7,132 nt of DNA from Halobacteria archaeon (GTDB taxonomy: Archaea; Halobacteriota; Syntropharchaeia; Alkanophagales; Methanospirareceae): the NCBI GenBank assembly GCA_029932715.1, contig JAOZPO010000073.1, positions 1 through 7,132 on the forward strand, in the 5' to 3' direction. Made by a program: the position numbers and the translations under genes. This document shows positions 1 to 6,831 of this stretch, in pieces. Each line of letters opens with the position of its first letter. The first letter of the stretch is position 1. The notes under the pieces are model-generated. The model was not told the DNA's origin and searched no databases. It saw only the letters and a program-made list of their open reading frames with translations.

Positions 1-58
1 TGAACTCGGGACAACTCGGTCTTCAGCCGAGCGCTCTCCCAGTCTGAGCTACGGTCCC
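1..58 (-). tRNA. tRNA-Phe (anticodon GAA), 3' part outside the window
   Basis: Read on the minus strand from base 58, the sequence folds as a tRNA. The acceptor 5' strand is GGGACCG (58-52), then TA, then the D stem GCTC (49-46) pairing with GAGC (36-33) around a loop with the conserved GG. The anticodon stem CTCGG (31-27) pairs with CCGAG (19-15) around the 7-base loop CTGAAGA (26-20), which gives anticodon GAA for phenylalanine. A 5-base variable loop (14-10) and the T-stem 5' strand CCGAG (9-5) follow. The T-loop begins with TTCA at 4-1 and the window ends there, so the 3' T-stem strand and 3' acceptor strand cannot be seen. No intron is present in the visible part. Gene and orientation are secure; only the 3' end is missing. 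Confidence 0.93.
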
Positions 59-84
59 TCATAACACTATGCATTATTATCACA

Positions 85-94
85 ATTTATAAAT
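85..94. promoter_or_regulatory. Palindromic TATA box, probably shared by tRNA-Phe and tldD
   Basis: ATTTATAAAT is a perfect palindrome and matches the archaeal TATA consensus. Its centre (89.5) is 31.5 bases from the mature 5' end of the minus-strand tRNA (58) and 30.5 bases from the tldD ATG (120). Initiation about 26 bases away would therefore serve both genes. A second, similar box (TTTATAAAT, 104-112) is only about 12 bases from the tldD ATG and about 50 from the tRNA, so it is badly placed for either. The position is seen directly; use in both directions is inferred. Confidence 0.6.
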
Positions 95-119
95 ATCCTC
101 TTCTTTATAAATTCCTATA

Positions 120-1514
120 ATGGAAGAAGACAAGATAAAGGAAGCAATAGATTTTGTAGTATCGAGAAATGCGCGATACGCCGATATCCGTTTAGAGACC
201 GGTTACGCAACTGTTATTGACATGAGAGACGGTGTTCTAAGAGAGATGAGCTATGGAATAAACCAGGGTATGGGAGTTAGAGTACTGTATAACAACTCCT
301 GGGGATTCTCTTCTTCAAATGATTTATCAAATCTTAAAGACAAATTTGAAGATTCTTTGAAGATAGGACGTGCGTTATCCAGGGTGAAGACAGAAGCAAT
401 AAGAATTGCAGATGCACCCACGAGAAGCGAACATTTCCGGCTAAAGCCGAAGATAAACCCTACTGATGTCAGCATAGACGATAAGAAGGGAATCGTCAGA
501 GCTGCGTACGAAGCGGCGAAAGAGCATTCTACACGCATAAAAAGCGTTTCTATTCTCTATTTAGATGGCTATGAAGAGCAGACCTACGCGAATAGCGAGG
601 GTAGTTATATAGTGATGAAAACGCCGGCGGTTTTTATGCGTGTGCATGCGGTAGCGAAGAGAGGAGCCGTGCTACAAGAGGGTAGAGAGAGTATAGGTGC
701 CGTGGCAGGTTTTGAAGTAATAAAAGAGGAGAATCCAGAGGTTATGGGTGTGAAGGCTGCGGATAAGGCGATAAGATTACTTGATGCCACACTACCACCG
801 GCTGGTGAGTTACCTGTGATAATGGACCCGAAGCTTACAGGAGTGTTCATGCACGAAGCGCTCGGACATGCAGCAGAAGCTGACCACGTGCTGTATGGCG
901 AATCAATATTGCGTGGAAAGCTGGATGAGGAAATAGCTTATGATGGGTTGACGGTTGCAGACGATCCGACAATTGAGAGTTCGCATGGATATTACAAGTA
1001 TGATGACGAAGGTATGAAGACAAAGAGGACAGAACTGATAAAAGACGGTGTTTTATGCTCTTATTTGCATACCCGTGAGACTGCGGGCAGATTGGATGCG
1101 ATGCCGACCTCGAATGCACGAGCTGCGGATTACTCGGAGATTCCAATAGTCAGGATGAGCAATACGGTAATAGAAGAAGGCGACTATAATTTTAAAGATA
1201 TGCAGGCGGATATTTCGTATGGTATCTATGCAAAAGGTATGCGTGGTGGACAGGTAGATACGATAAGAGGCGAATTTCAGTTCGGTGCGGAAGAGGCATT
1301 CCTGATAGAAAAAGGCGTGCTTACCAAGAGGTTGAAAAACGTTTCGCTCTCTGGCAGAACCCTGGATGTACTAAAGAGCATAGATGCAGTGGGAACTGAC
1401 AAGACACGAGGCTCAATAGGCTTTTGTGGTAAAGATGGTCAGGAGGTACCAGTTTCTGAATACGCACCGCATGTACGTGTGAAGAAGATATTGGTGGGTG
1501 GAGCTTCGGGATAG
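120..1514 (+). CDS. tldD: TldD family zinc metallopeptidase (TldD/PmbA family)
   Basis: This 464-residue protein has the length and full layout of TldD (about 480 aa in E. coli). TldD is the catalytic subunit of the cytoplasmic TldD-TldE protease, which degrades unfolded peptides and in bacteria matures some ribosomal peptides and removes the antitoxin CcdA. An N-terminal alpha/beta region (about 1-90) leads to the metallopeptidase part. The zinc site is intact: H245-E246-A-L-G-H250 forms the HExxxH motif, and C436 in the FCGKDGQ stretch is the expected third ligand. The conserved YGIYAKG..GGQVD region (from about residue 369) and the LVGGASG C-terminus also fit TldD. TldE lacks the HExxxH site, so this is TldD. 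The ATG at 120 has no Shine-Dalgarno and lies about 30 bases from a TATA box, suggesting a nearly leaderless mRNA. No tldE follows it, although the two genes often sit together in archaea. There is no signal peptide or membrane segment. Confidence 0.95.
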   Translation: MEEDKIKEAIDFVVSRNARYADIRLETGYATVIDMRDGVLREMSYGINQGMGVRVLYNNSWGFSSSNDLSNLKDKFEDSLKIGRALSRVKTEAIRIADAPTRSEHFRLKPKINPTDVSIDDKKGIVRAAYEAAKEHSTRIKSVSILYLDGYEEQTYANSEGSYIVMKTPAVFMRVHAVAKRGAVLQEGRESIGAVAGFEVIKEENPEVMGVKAADKAIRLLDATLPPAGELPVIMDPKLTGVFMHEALGHAAEADHVLYGESILRGKLDEEIAYDGLTVADDPTIESSHGYYKYDDEGMKTKRTELIKDGVLCSYLHTRETAGRLDAMPTSNARAADYSEIPIVRMSNTVIEEGDYNFKDMQADISYGIYAKGMRGGQVDTIRGEFQFGAEEAFLIEKGVLTKRLKNVSLSGRTLDVLKSIDAVGTDKTRGSIGFCGKDGQEVPVSEYAPHVRVKKILVGGASG

Positions 1515-1556
1515 AGTGGAAATAATAGCATCATGATTACAAATTATGCATCCGAA

Positions 1557-1588
1557 CTCTTTCCCCTTATCTCTCTTTCTCTCCCTGC
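1557..1588 (+). terminator. Pyrimidine-rich tract, possible tldD terminator
   Basis: The stretch is almost entirely T and C (runs such as CTCTTTCCCC and TCTCTCTTTCTCTCCC) and begins 43 bases after the tldD stop, upstream of the next promoter. Archaeal termination often uses T-rich or pyrimidine-rich RNA without a stable hairpin. I see no strong stem here, and the T runs are short (three at most), so this is only a plausible terminator. Confidence 0.35.
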
Positions 1589-1634
1589 TACTTCGGGATA
1601 CTTCGCCTATCAATCATGAGGGGGCGGAGGAAAG

Positions 1635-1643
1635 TATTTAAAA
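1635..1643 (+). promoter_or_regulatory. TATA box of the large surface-protein gene; decides its start
   Basis: TATTTAAAA is preceded by purine-rich GGAGGAAAG (1626-1634), which suits a BRE element. From the box centre (about 1639), initiation 26 bases on falls at 1665, exactly the A of an in-frame ATG, pointing to a leaderless message. The alternative TTG start at 1644 lies directly after the box, so it could be transcribed only from a promoter further upstream. The GGAGG would then be a ribosome site with an overlong 13-base spacer. Confidence 0.5.
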
Positions 1644-1664
1644 TTGAAAAACAGTTTAATAGAC

Positions 1665-4600
1665 ATGGCGAAACTGAATAAATTCTACATAGTCCTGGCT
1701 TTTACGTGTTTATATGCAGTATTTCTCTTTTATCTTTCGTCATTATCCACAACACCAGAGCCACCGGCATCTGGTTTTTTGCTTGAACTCGCACGTTCAC
1801 TCGAGAATAGTGGGCTGCGGTTTCTCCTGTATCCTCTTTACTATGTGTATCGGTACCCCGACAAGTTTGTTCACGTGTTTTTATATATGGGTTTTGGTCT
1901 GTTACTGAATCTAACATTGAGCAGTACAAATATCAGGCGTTTGAGCAAATACGCCGCGCCTTTAGCTGTTCTCCTCGGTACGGTTTACGGCATTACAGAC
2001 GAGTTTCATCAATCTTTCGTGCCGTATCGAACCGCAAGTATATTAGACATATATGCCGATTTCCTTGGCTTACTCCTCGCGCAGCTTCTACTCATGGTGT
2101 ATTATGGCATAAAAAGACCGCGGAAAGTTAGCTATGATGTATCTGCACCGACTTTTGACCTAATGCTGGTAATTATTTTTGACTTCTTCGCCATACTATC
2201 TGTTCTCGTAGCACCGTTTAACCAAACCCCACTTCGTTTGGTCTTTGCACTCCCAATTCTGCTGTTCCTGCCAGGCTATGCCTTAATAGCGGCAATGTTC
2301 ACACGAAAGGGCGAGTTGAGCACAATAGAACGATTTACATTGAGTATTGGACTGAGCATAGCGATATTCGTATTTGACGGTTTTGCCATAAGTGTCACTG
2401 CCTGGCGGTTCCGGCCTACACCCCTTATTATATCACTCTCTTTGATTACCATCATACTAGTGCTAATTACGGTACTCAGGAGACTAAGAACTGCAGAGGA
2501 GGAAGTGTTCTATTTCAATTTAGCGTCAATTTCGGAGTTTATAGGTACGATTCGCAACACAGAGGAGAAGCCGAGCGAGATAGAGAAAGCGTTGATAATC
2601 GCGCTTGTCGGCTCGATATTTATCGCGAGTGGAATGCTGATTTATGCAAAGGTAACATTTGAGGAGGAAAAGTTCACGGCATTGTATATCCTTGGTGAAG
2701 GTGGCAAGGCAGAGAACTATAGGACTGATTTGTATTTGTTAGAACCGAGTTCCATGATCGTGGGTATAGAGAACTATGAGCATGCACCCACGAACTATAC
2801 ACTGGAAGTGAAATTAGGTGGATATACGCTCCTGAAGCGGCATATCCCTCCTCTTGCACATGGCGAGAAATGGGAAGAAGTCGTTTCTTTTACACCTCGA
2901 CATGCGGGTAAGCACTTGAAACTGGAATTTCTACTGTATAAAGATGCTTCTACCAGTACTTACCGCTCGGTACATTTGTGGGTTGATTCCCTGATAAACT
3001 ACGCTAATCTCACCGCACTGAGGGAATCAGTGCTTACGAATCCACCGGTACTAAGGAATCAGGACATGGAATCCAAATCGGACTGGACATTGACAGAGAA
3101 TACGGACGATTTCAGGGGCTTCTTCACCAAATACTATCACATAGACGAGAATGCTACTATCTGTGGCTACGTAACCGAGAATGGAACAGGATTGCCCATT
3201 CATGATGCTCGTGTAACAGTGAACAACCATTATGGCTATGAGAAGCACAACACGACAAGCGAAACAGGCTATTACAAGCTGGAAACAATTGCCGACCATC
3301 TCTGGATGACTGCTACTGCGAACAGATACAAAAGAAGCGAGACAGATTTTGAGATTGAGGGTGGGCAAGAATTGATGGTTAACATAACAAACGACCCGGT
3401 AATGGCTTTCAACATGACATTAGTGGAATTATCAAAGAAGAACCTGAGTGAGACAATAGAGACTTTACCGGCGGCTGAATTGCCGGAAGAGGCATCTGTA
3501 TTCATTACAGGATACGTGGTAGATAATGAGACGGACATGCCAGTAGCGAATGCAAGTATAAAAATCAGGAGTGATTATGGCATTGGCGAGTGGAGTACAA
3601 GAACAGACGAGGACGGCTATTTCGGGAAAAAAGTAATCAGCGGGCCTTCAAGGGTAGAGGCAGAAGCAGCGGGATACATGACGAATAGCACACGGTATGA
3701 CACATCCCGGGTATCCCAGGTTAATTTGAGAATGAGACCAGAGAAATCAATAGTGGAAGGATACATTGAGAACGCTACTGGTGTTATAGTTCCTGATGCG
3801 TACATACGGGTGAGTAGCAGGGGGTACAATAATTACACAAGAACCAACGAATTTGGCTATTACTCGCTAAAGACAATTGCGGGACATATAAAACAGGACG
3901 TAAGTAAAGAGGGTTATTATTCTAATAGCACTGACTTCAACGTTTCTTATGCCGAAACCGTGGCGGTTAACATGACGATTGAAGAGATTCCGCCTCCGCC
4001 AGAGAAAGCAACTATTTATGGCTTTGTGTCCTGTAATGGCACGCGACTTCCGGCGGTAAAAGTAGTGGTAAGCGACCATGAGGGATACGATAAGACTGCA
4101 CTTACTGATACCAGAGGCTACTTTGAGATAGAGACCGTTCCCGGTCATCTGTGGTTAGACGTGTTTCCCAGCGTTTATATGGGTACTACAATGGAATTCA
4201 ACGTAAGAAGCGGTCAACGGGTATATACAGAGATAGAAGTTAGCGCATTTTCAACGAGTACATACCAAATAGAATATCCATCGGGAACGCCAATTACGAA
4301 AGGCAGGTACGGGGCGATATATCAAGACGTTATATCAGAAGAAGGACTTGCAACCTTATCGTTCAAGGTTAGCGACTCGCACAAATCGAATAGAAGTGAA
4401 GGCTGCATTTACAAGCAGATAATGCTGAATGACCTCGTGGTGTGGGAAGAAGACGTAGCAGGAGCTGAAGACTGGCAAGAAGTAGAGATACCGCTTACTC
4501 TGAACAACGGCACGAACAGGTTAACGTTACGGGTGTATGCGAAGTCGGATTCCAATAACTTTCCCGTGACTGTATGGTGGGATGACGTGAAGATAGAGCG

Positions 4601-6440
4601 ATTCGAGGCGATTTTAAAGCAAACTGCAACCTCGTTTTATGTCCTTGATGCAAAAGGCGGGAAGGGGAACTATCCAACTGAGTTATATCTCGGCGAGCCG
4701 GCAGAGGTAATTGTAGGCATAGAGAACCAGGAGCGTAAAACAGTGACATACATACTACAGATAAAACTGGGTGGTGAACTGCTTAAAACAGAGACAGTAA
4801 GGCTTGAAGATGGCTTTGTCTGGGAGCAGCCAGTATCCTTTACACCTACACAGATAGGACCACTGCTAAAGCTGGAGTTCTTATTATACAAAGATACAGT
4901 GACGGAAGAGCCATATAAGCAATTCCACCTCTGGGTCTCCTCTGAGATAGACTATGACAATTTAGATGTGCTCAGCAAATATGTGGTATCACCATTACCC
5001 GAAATAGAAAACGGGGATATGGAAACATTCGGTGGCTGGCAGACAGGAAATGCAACAAATTATAGCGTGTGTCTAACAGATTCCGCTTATGTTTCGCCTG
5101 TTCATTCTTATGAGACCAGTTACAAGGCAGCGACAGCAGCAGCCATAGGCAGCTATGCCTGCATTTACCAGAACGTAACGCAAGAGAAATATCCAGCCGT
5201 GGTTGTTTTATCGTTCACGGTAATGGATTCATGTACCGATGCTAAGAAGACGGGATTGTTTGTAAAACAGGTACTTCTGGATGATAGACTAATCTGGGAA
5301 GAGGACGTAGCAGGAGATGAGGGATGGCAGCATGTAAGTGTGCCTGTTACACTGAATGAGGCAACGACCAGGCTGGTATTGCGTGTATATGCAGAAGGAG
5401 AAGGTGCTGACTTTCCAGTAAACGTCTGGTGGGATGGCGTGGAGATAGAACCGATAACAGGTATTCCAGAGAAAGCTATGACTTCTTTCTATGTGCTGGA
5501 TACGAACGGAACAGAGGAGTACTATCCAACAAAACTATATCTTGGAGAACCTGCGGATGTCCTTGTAGGGATAAAGAACAACGAGCCAGAGGAGGTGAAC
5601 TACATCATGCAGATAAAGCTTGATGGTAGACCACTTACGACATTGAGCAAATGGCTTGAACGCGGGTCCAGTTGGGAGCAAAAGGTTTCGTTCGTTCCTG
5701 ACAAGGTAGGAGAAAACCAGAAGCTTGAGTTTATGCTCTACAAGGACTTCGTGAAGGGGCAGCCGTATAAGCGTTTTTCGCTCTGGGTTGCCACGGCGGT
5801 AAACTACGATATTTTAGAGCCGTTATTGAGCTACGGGATATATCCATGCCCGAAGATAAGAAACGGCGATATGAAGTACCTATCTGCATGGACGATAGAA
5901 CATAATGGTAGTTTTAGAGGTGGTTCAAGTGGCGAGCAGTACGTTTCACCGCCTTATTCATACCGTGTTACGCAGTACGAAGATACAAATGAGGGTGATT
6001 ACATAGAGCAGTCGCAGAACTTTTATGTACAGGATTCTGGCGTTGTCGTTATATCATTTAATGTACGAGACACATACGACAAGACGTCAGTGGATGCGAA
6101 CAATATAAGTAAACAGGTGCTGCTCAATGACGAGGTAATCTGGGCAGAGGACGTTTCGGGTGGGAATACAGGATACGAGGGCTGGGTAGTGGAGGAGTAT
6201 GACTGGGTAGAAGATGAATGGACAGAAAAGAAGCCCGTGGTGAAATCGGGCTGGAAGCTTGTTGATATTCCTGTGTATCTGGCAGAAGGCACTAACGACT
6301 TGAAGCTGAGGGTGTATGCGAAAGAGGGAATGAAAAAGCTACCAGAAACGTTGAATGTTTACTGGGATGACGTGCAGATAAAACCGTTGTACGAATTAGT
6401 GAAGACGGGCGATACAGTGAGGATGAAGCGGTATGGGTGA
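1665..6440 (+). CDS. Giant membrane-anchored surface protein: VanZ-like + DUF1616 + repeated beta-sandwich ectodomain
   Basis: A 1591-residue protein (numbered from the ATG at 1665). Residues 7-147 are a VanZ-like domain of four helices with DKFVH (66-70), YGITDEFHQ (108-116) and SILDIYADFLG (125-135). Residues 163-328 match the DUF1616 membrane part: LPGYAL at 202-207, ERFTLSIGLS at 222-231, and five helices. Basic loops (RRLSK, KRPRK, RRLR) put the N-terminus inside and everything after the ninth helix outside. The exterior holds three A modules (DUF1616 ectodomain; 336-450, 987-1103, 1271-1388) with motifs VGIxNxE, KLEFxLYKD and LWV. Each is followed by a jelly-roll-like J module with N-x-D-M, IWEEDVAG-like and VWWDD-like motifs. 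The first J (462-983) is interrupted by four carboxypeptidase-regulatory-like repeats (497-860). No C-terminal anchor or sorting signal is seen. Known families cover every part, but none gives a function; surface structure, adhesion or glycan binding are inferences. An upstream TTG (1644) would add 7 residues. Confidence 0.9.
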   Translation: MAKLNKFYIVLAFTCLYAVFLFYLSSLSTTPEPPASGFLLELARSLENSGLRFLLYPLYYVYRYPDKFVHVFLYMGFGLLLNLTLSSTNIRRLSKYAAPLAVLLGTVYGITDEFHQSFVPYRTASILDIYADFLGLLLAQLLLMVYYGIKRPRKVSYDVSAPTFDLMLVIIFDFFAILSVLVAPFNQTPLRLVFALPILLFLPGYALIAAMFTRKGELSTIERFTLSIGLSIAIFVFDGFAISVTAWRFRPTPLIISLSLITIILVLITVLRRLRTAEEEVFYFNLASISEFIGTIRNTEEKPSEIEKALIIALVGSIFIASGMLIYAKVTFEEEKFTALYILGEGGKAENYRTDLYLLEPSSMIVGIENYEHAPTNYTLEVKLGGYTLLKRHIPPLAHGEKWEEVVSFTPRHAGKHLKLEFLLYKDASTSTYRSVHLWVDSLINYANLTALRESVLTNPPVLRNQDMESKSDWTLTENTDDFRGFFTKYYHIDENATICGYVTENGTGLPIHDARVTVNNHYGYEKHNTTSETGYYKLETIADHLWMTATANRYKRSETDFEIEGGQELMVNITNDPVMAFNMTLVELSKKNLSETIETLPAAELPEEASVFITGYVVDNETDMPVANASIKIRSDYGIGEWSTRTDEDGYFGKKVISGPSRVEAEAAGYMTNSTRYDTSRVSQVNLRMRPEKSIVEGYIENATGVIVPDAYIRVSSRGYNNYTRTNEFGYYSLKTIAGHIKQDVSKEGYYSNSTDFNVSYAETVAVNMTIEEIPPPPEKATIYGFVSCNGTRLPAVKVVVSDHEGYDKTALTDTRGYFEIETVPGHLWLDVFPSVYMGTTMEFNVRSGQRVYTEIEVSAFSTSTYQIEYPSGTPITKGRYGAIYQDVISEEGLATLSFKVSDSHKSNRSEGCIYKQIMLNDLVVWEEDVAGAEDWQEVEIPLTLNNGTNRLTLRVYAKSDSNNFPVTVWWDDVKIERFEAILKQTATSFYVLDAKGGKGNYPTELYLGEPAEVIVGIENQERKTVTYILQIKLGGELLKTETVRLEDGFVWEQPVSFTPTQIGPLLKLEFLLYKDTVTEEPYKQFHLWVSSEIDYDNLDVLSKYVVSPLPEIENGDMETFGGWQTGNATNYSVCLTDSAYVSPVHSYETSYKAATAAAIGSYACIYQNVTQEKYPAVVVLSFTVMDSCTDAKKTGLFVKQVLLDDRLIWEEDVAGDEGWQHVSVPVTLNEATTRLVLRVYAEGEGADFPVNVWWDGVEIEPITGIPEKAMTSFYVLDTNGTEEYYPTKLYLGEPADVLVGIKNNEPEEVNYIMQIKLDGRPLTTLSKWLERGSSWEQKVSFVPDKVGENQKLEFMLYKDFVKGQPYKRFSLWVATAVNYDILEPLLSYGIYPCPKIRNGDMKYLSAWTIEHNGSFRGGSSGEQYVSPPYSYRVTQYEDTNEGDYIEQSQNFYVQDSGVVVISFNVRDTYDKTSVDANNISKQVLLNDEVIWAEDVSGGNTGYEGWVVEEYDWVEDEWTEKKPVVKSGWKLVDIPVYLAEGTNDLKLRVYAKEGMKKLPETLNVYWDDVQIKPLYELVKTGDTVRMKRYG
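2670..6392 (+). repeat. Three A-J two-module units in the ectodomain
   Basis: Module A starts at about 2670, 4623 and 5475 and module J at about 3048, 4998 and 5853. Matching landmarks recur in the same order in each unit: FYVLD-like start, GEP, VGIENxE, KLEFLLYKD, HLWV, then NGDM, a xxKQxxLND-like strand, IWEEDVAG, LRVYA and VWWDD. The A2 to A3 distance is 852 bases. A1 to A2 is 1953 bases, or 849 after removing the 1104-base insert in J1. The copies are clearly homologous in protein but well diverged in DNA, so the duplication is not recent. Confidence 0.85.
3153..4244 (+). repeat. Four carboxypeptidase-regulatory-like beta-sandwich repeats inserted in the first J module
   Basis: The four modules are at about 3153-3392, 3495-3734, 3747-3983 and 4008-4244, each about 80 residues. 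Each follows the CarboxypepD_reg-like pattern: a GYV or GFV strand, a variable NGT-type turn, a P.A.V strand, a T.E.GYY.L.T-type strand, then GH.....-A.GY and a final hydrophobic strand. A 34-residue linker separates repeats 1 and 2, and a short proline run (PPPP) separates 3 and 4. The family is a structural spacer or binding fold with no catalytic residues, and none are seen here. Confidence 0.8.
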
Positions 6441-6454
6441 TCGGTATTTATTTA

Positions 6455-6546
6455 TTCGTGTGAATTAGTGTAGTATTAATCCGTGTCCTAAATATAGTAT
6501 AGTCATTCCGAAAGATAGACCACAAGATTACACAGATTTCCACGAG
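6455..6546. repeat. Imperfect inverted repeat of a CGTGT/CACAG-type dispersed sequence
   Basis: Bases 6455-6474 and 6527-6546 pair in inverted orientation at about 14 of 20 positions. The left arm reads as loose units of 11-13 bases (ATTCGTGTGA, ATTAGTGTAGT, ATTAATCCGTGTCC). The right arm reads GATTACACAGATTTCCACG, the opposite-strand form. A further partial copy (CCGTGTTTCATCAGCG) lies at 6565-6580. I recall similar ATTAACACGGATT-like intergenic sequence from many environmental genomes, but that is memory rather than a search. Confidence 0.4.
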
Positions 6547-6789
6547 AGCACTATAATAGCTTTTCCGTGTTTCATCAGCGATTTTAGCACCCATCAAATG
6601 CTATCTCTTGTGTTGACCCCACATCCCGCACTTTAACTTTATAAAGATATTAGCCCCCTCCACAAACTACCAATAAAACACAACTTCATCACACTCCAAT
6701 CAACCGAAACAACACCCTATATAGCTGCCGACCAAAACGACAATGTATAATTAACCCATACCTAAGATAAGGACGTAAAAACAGAAAAA

Positions 6790-6798
6790 TTTATAAAG
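6790..6798 (+). promoter_or_regulatory. TATA box and Shine-Dalgarno of the transposase remnant
   Basis: TTTATAAAG (6790-6798) would start transcription near 6820. GGTGA at 6822-6826 is complementary to the 3' end of 16S rRNA and sits 5 bases before the ATG at 6832. So this message, unlike the other two in the window, seems to have a short leader with a ribosome-binding site. Confidence 0.45.
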
Positions 6799-6831
6799 AG
6801 AAATGTTTTATAATTCCTTCGGGTGATTCAA

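Larger units (their letters stand above)
6441..6831. other. 391-base region without a convincing gene
   Basis: No open frame of believable length or composition lies here on either strand. It contains a T-rich stretch just after the stop (about 6445-6456), a degenerate inverted repeat (6455-6546), and an isolated palindromic TATA-like box, CTTTATAAAG (6637-6646). A strongly A/C-rich strip (6654-6723) has one G on the plus strand. The promoter of the decayed transposase gene closes the region. A short RNA starting about 26 bases after the 6637 box is possible, but no conserved RNA fold was recognised. Confidence 0.5.

Noticed and set aside
251..1613. Minus-strand open frames opposite tldD (251-538, 605-850, 847-1146, 1413-1613)
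   Set aside because: They lie antisense to an intact, clearly recognisable gene, have no promoter or ribosome site of their own, and give low-complexity translations with no family resemblance.
1702..6292. Short open frames on both strands within the large surface-protein gene
   Set aside because: All overlap a frame whose translation is continuous recognisable domains, so they are shadows of its codon pattern.
6668..6690. Possible C/D box RNA on the minus strand (TGATGA-like C box)
   Set aside because: No matching CTGA D box or internal C'/D' pair was found at the expected spacing.
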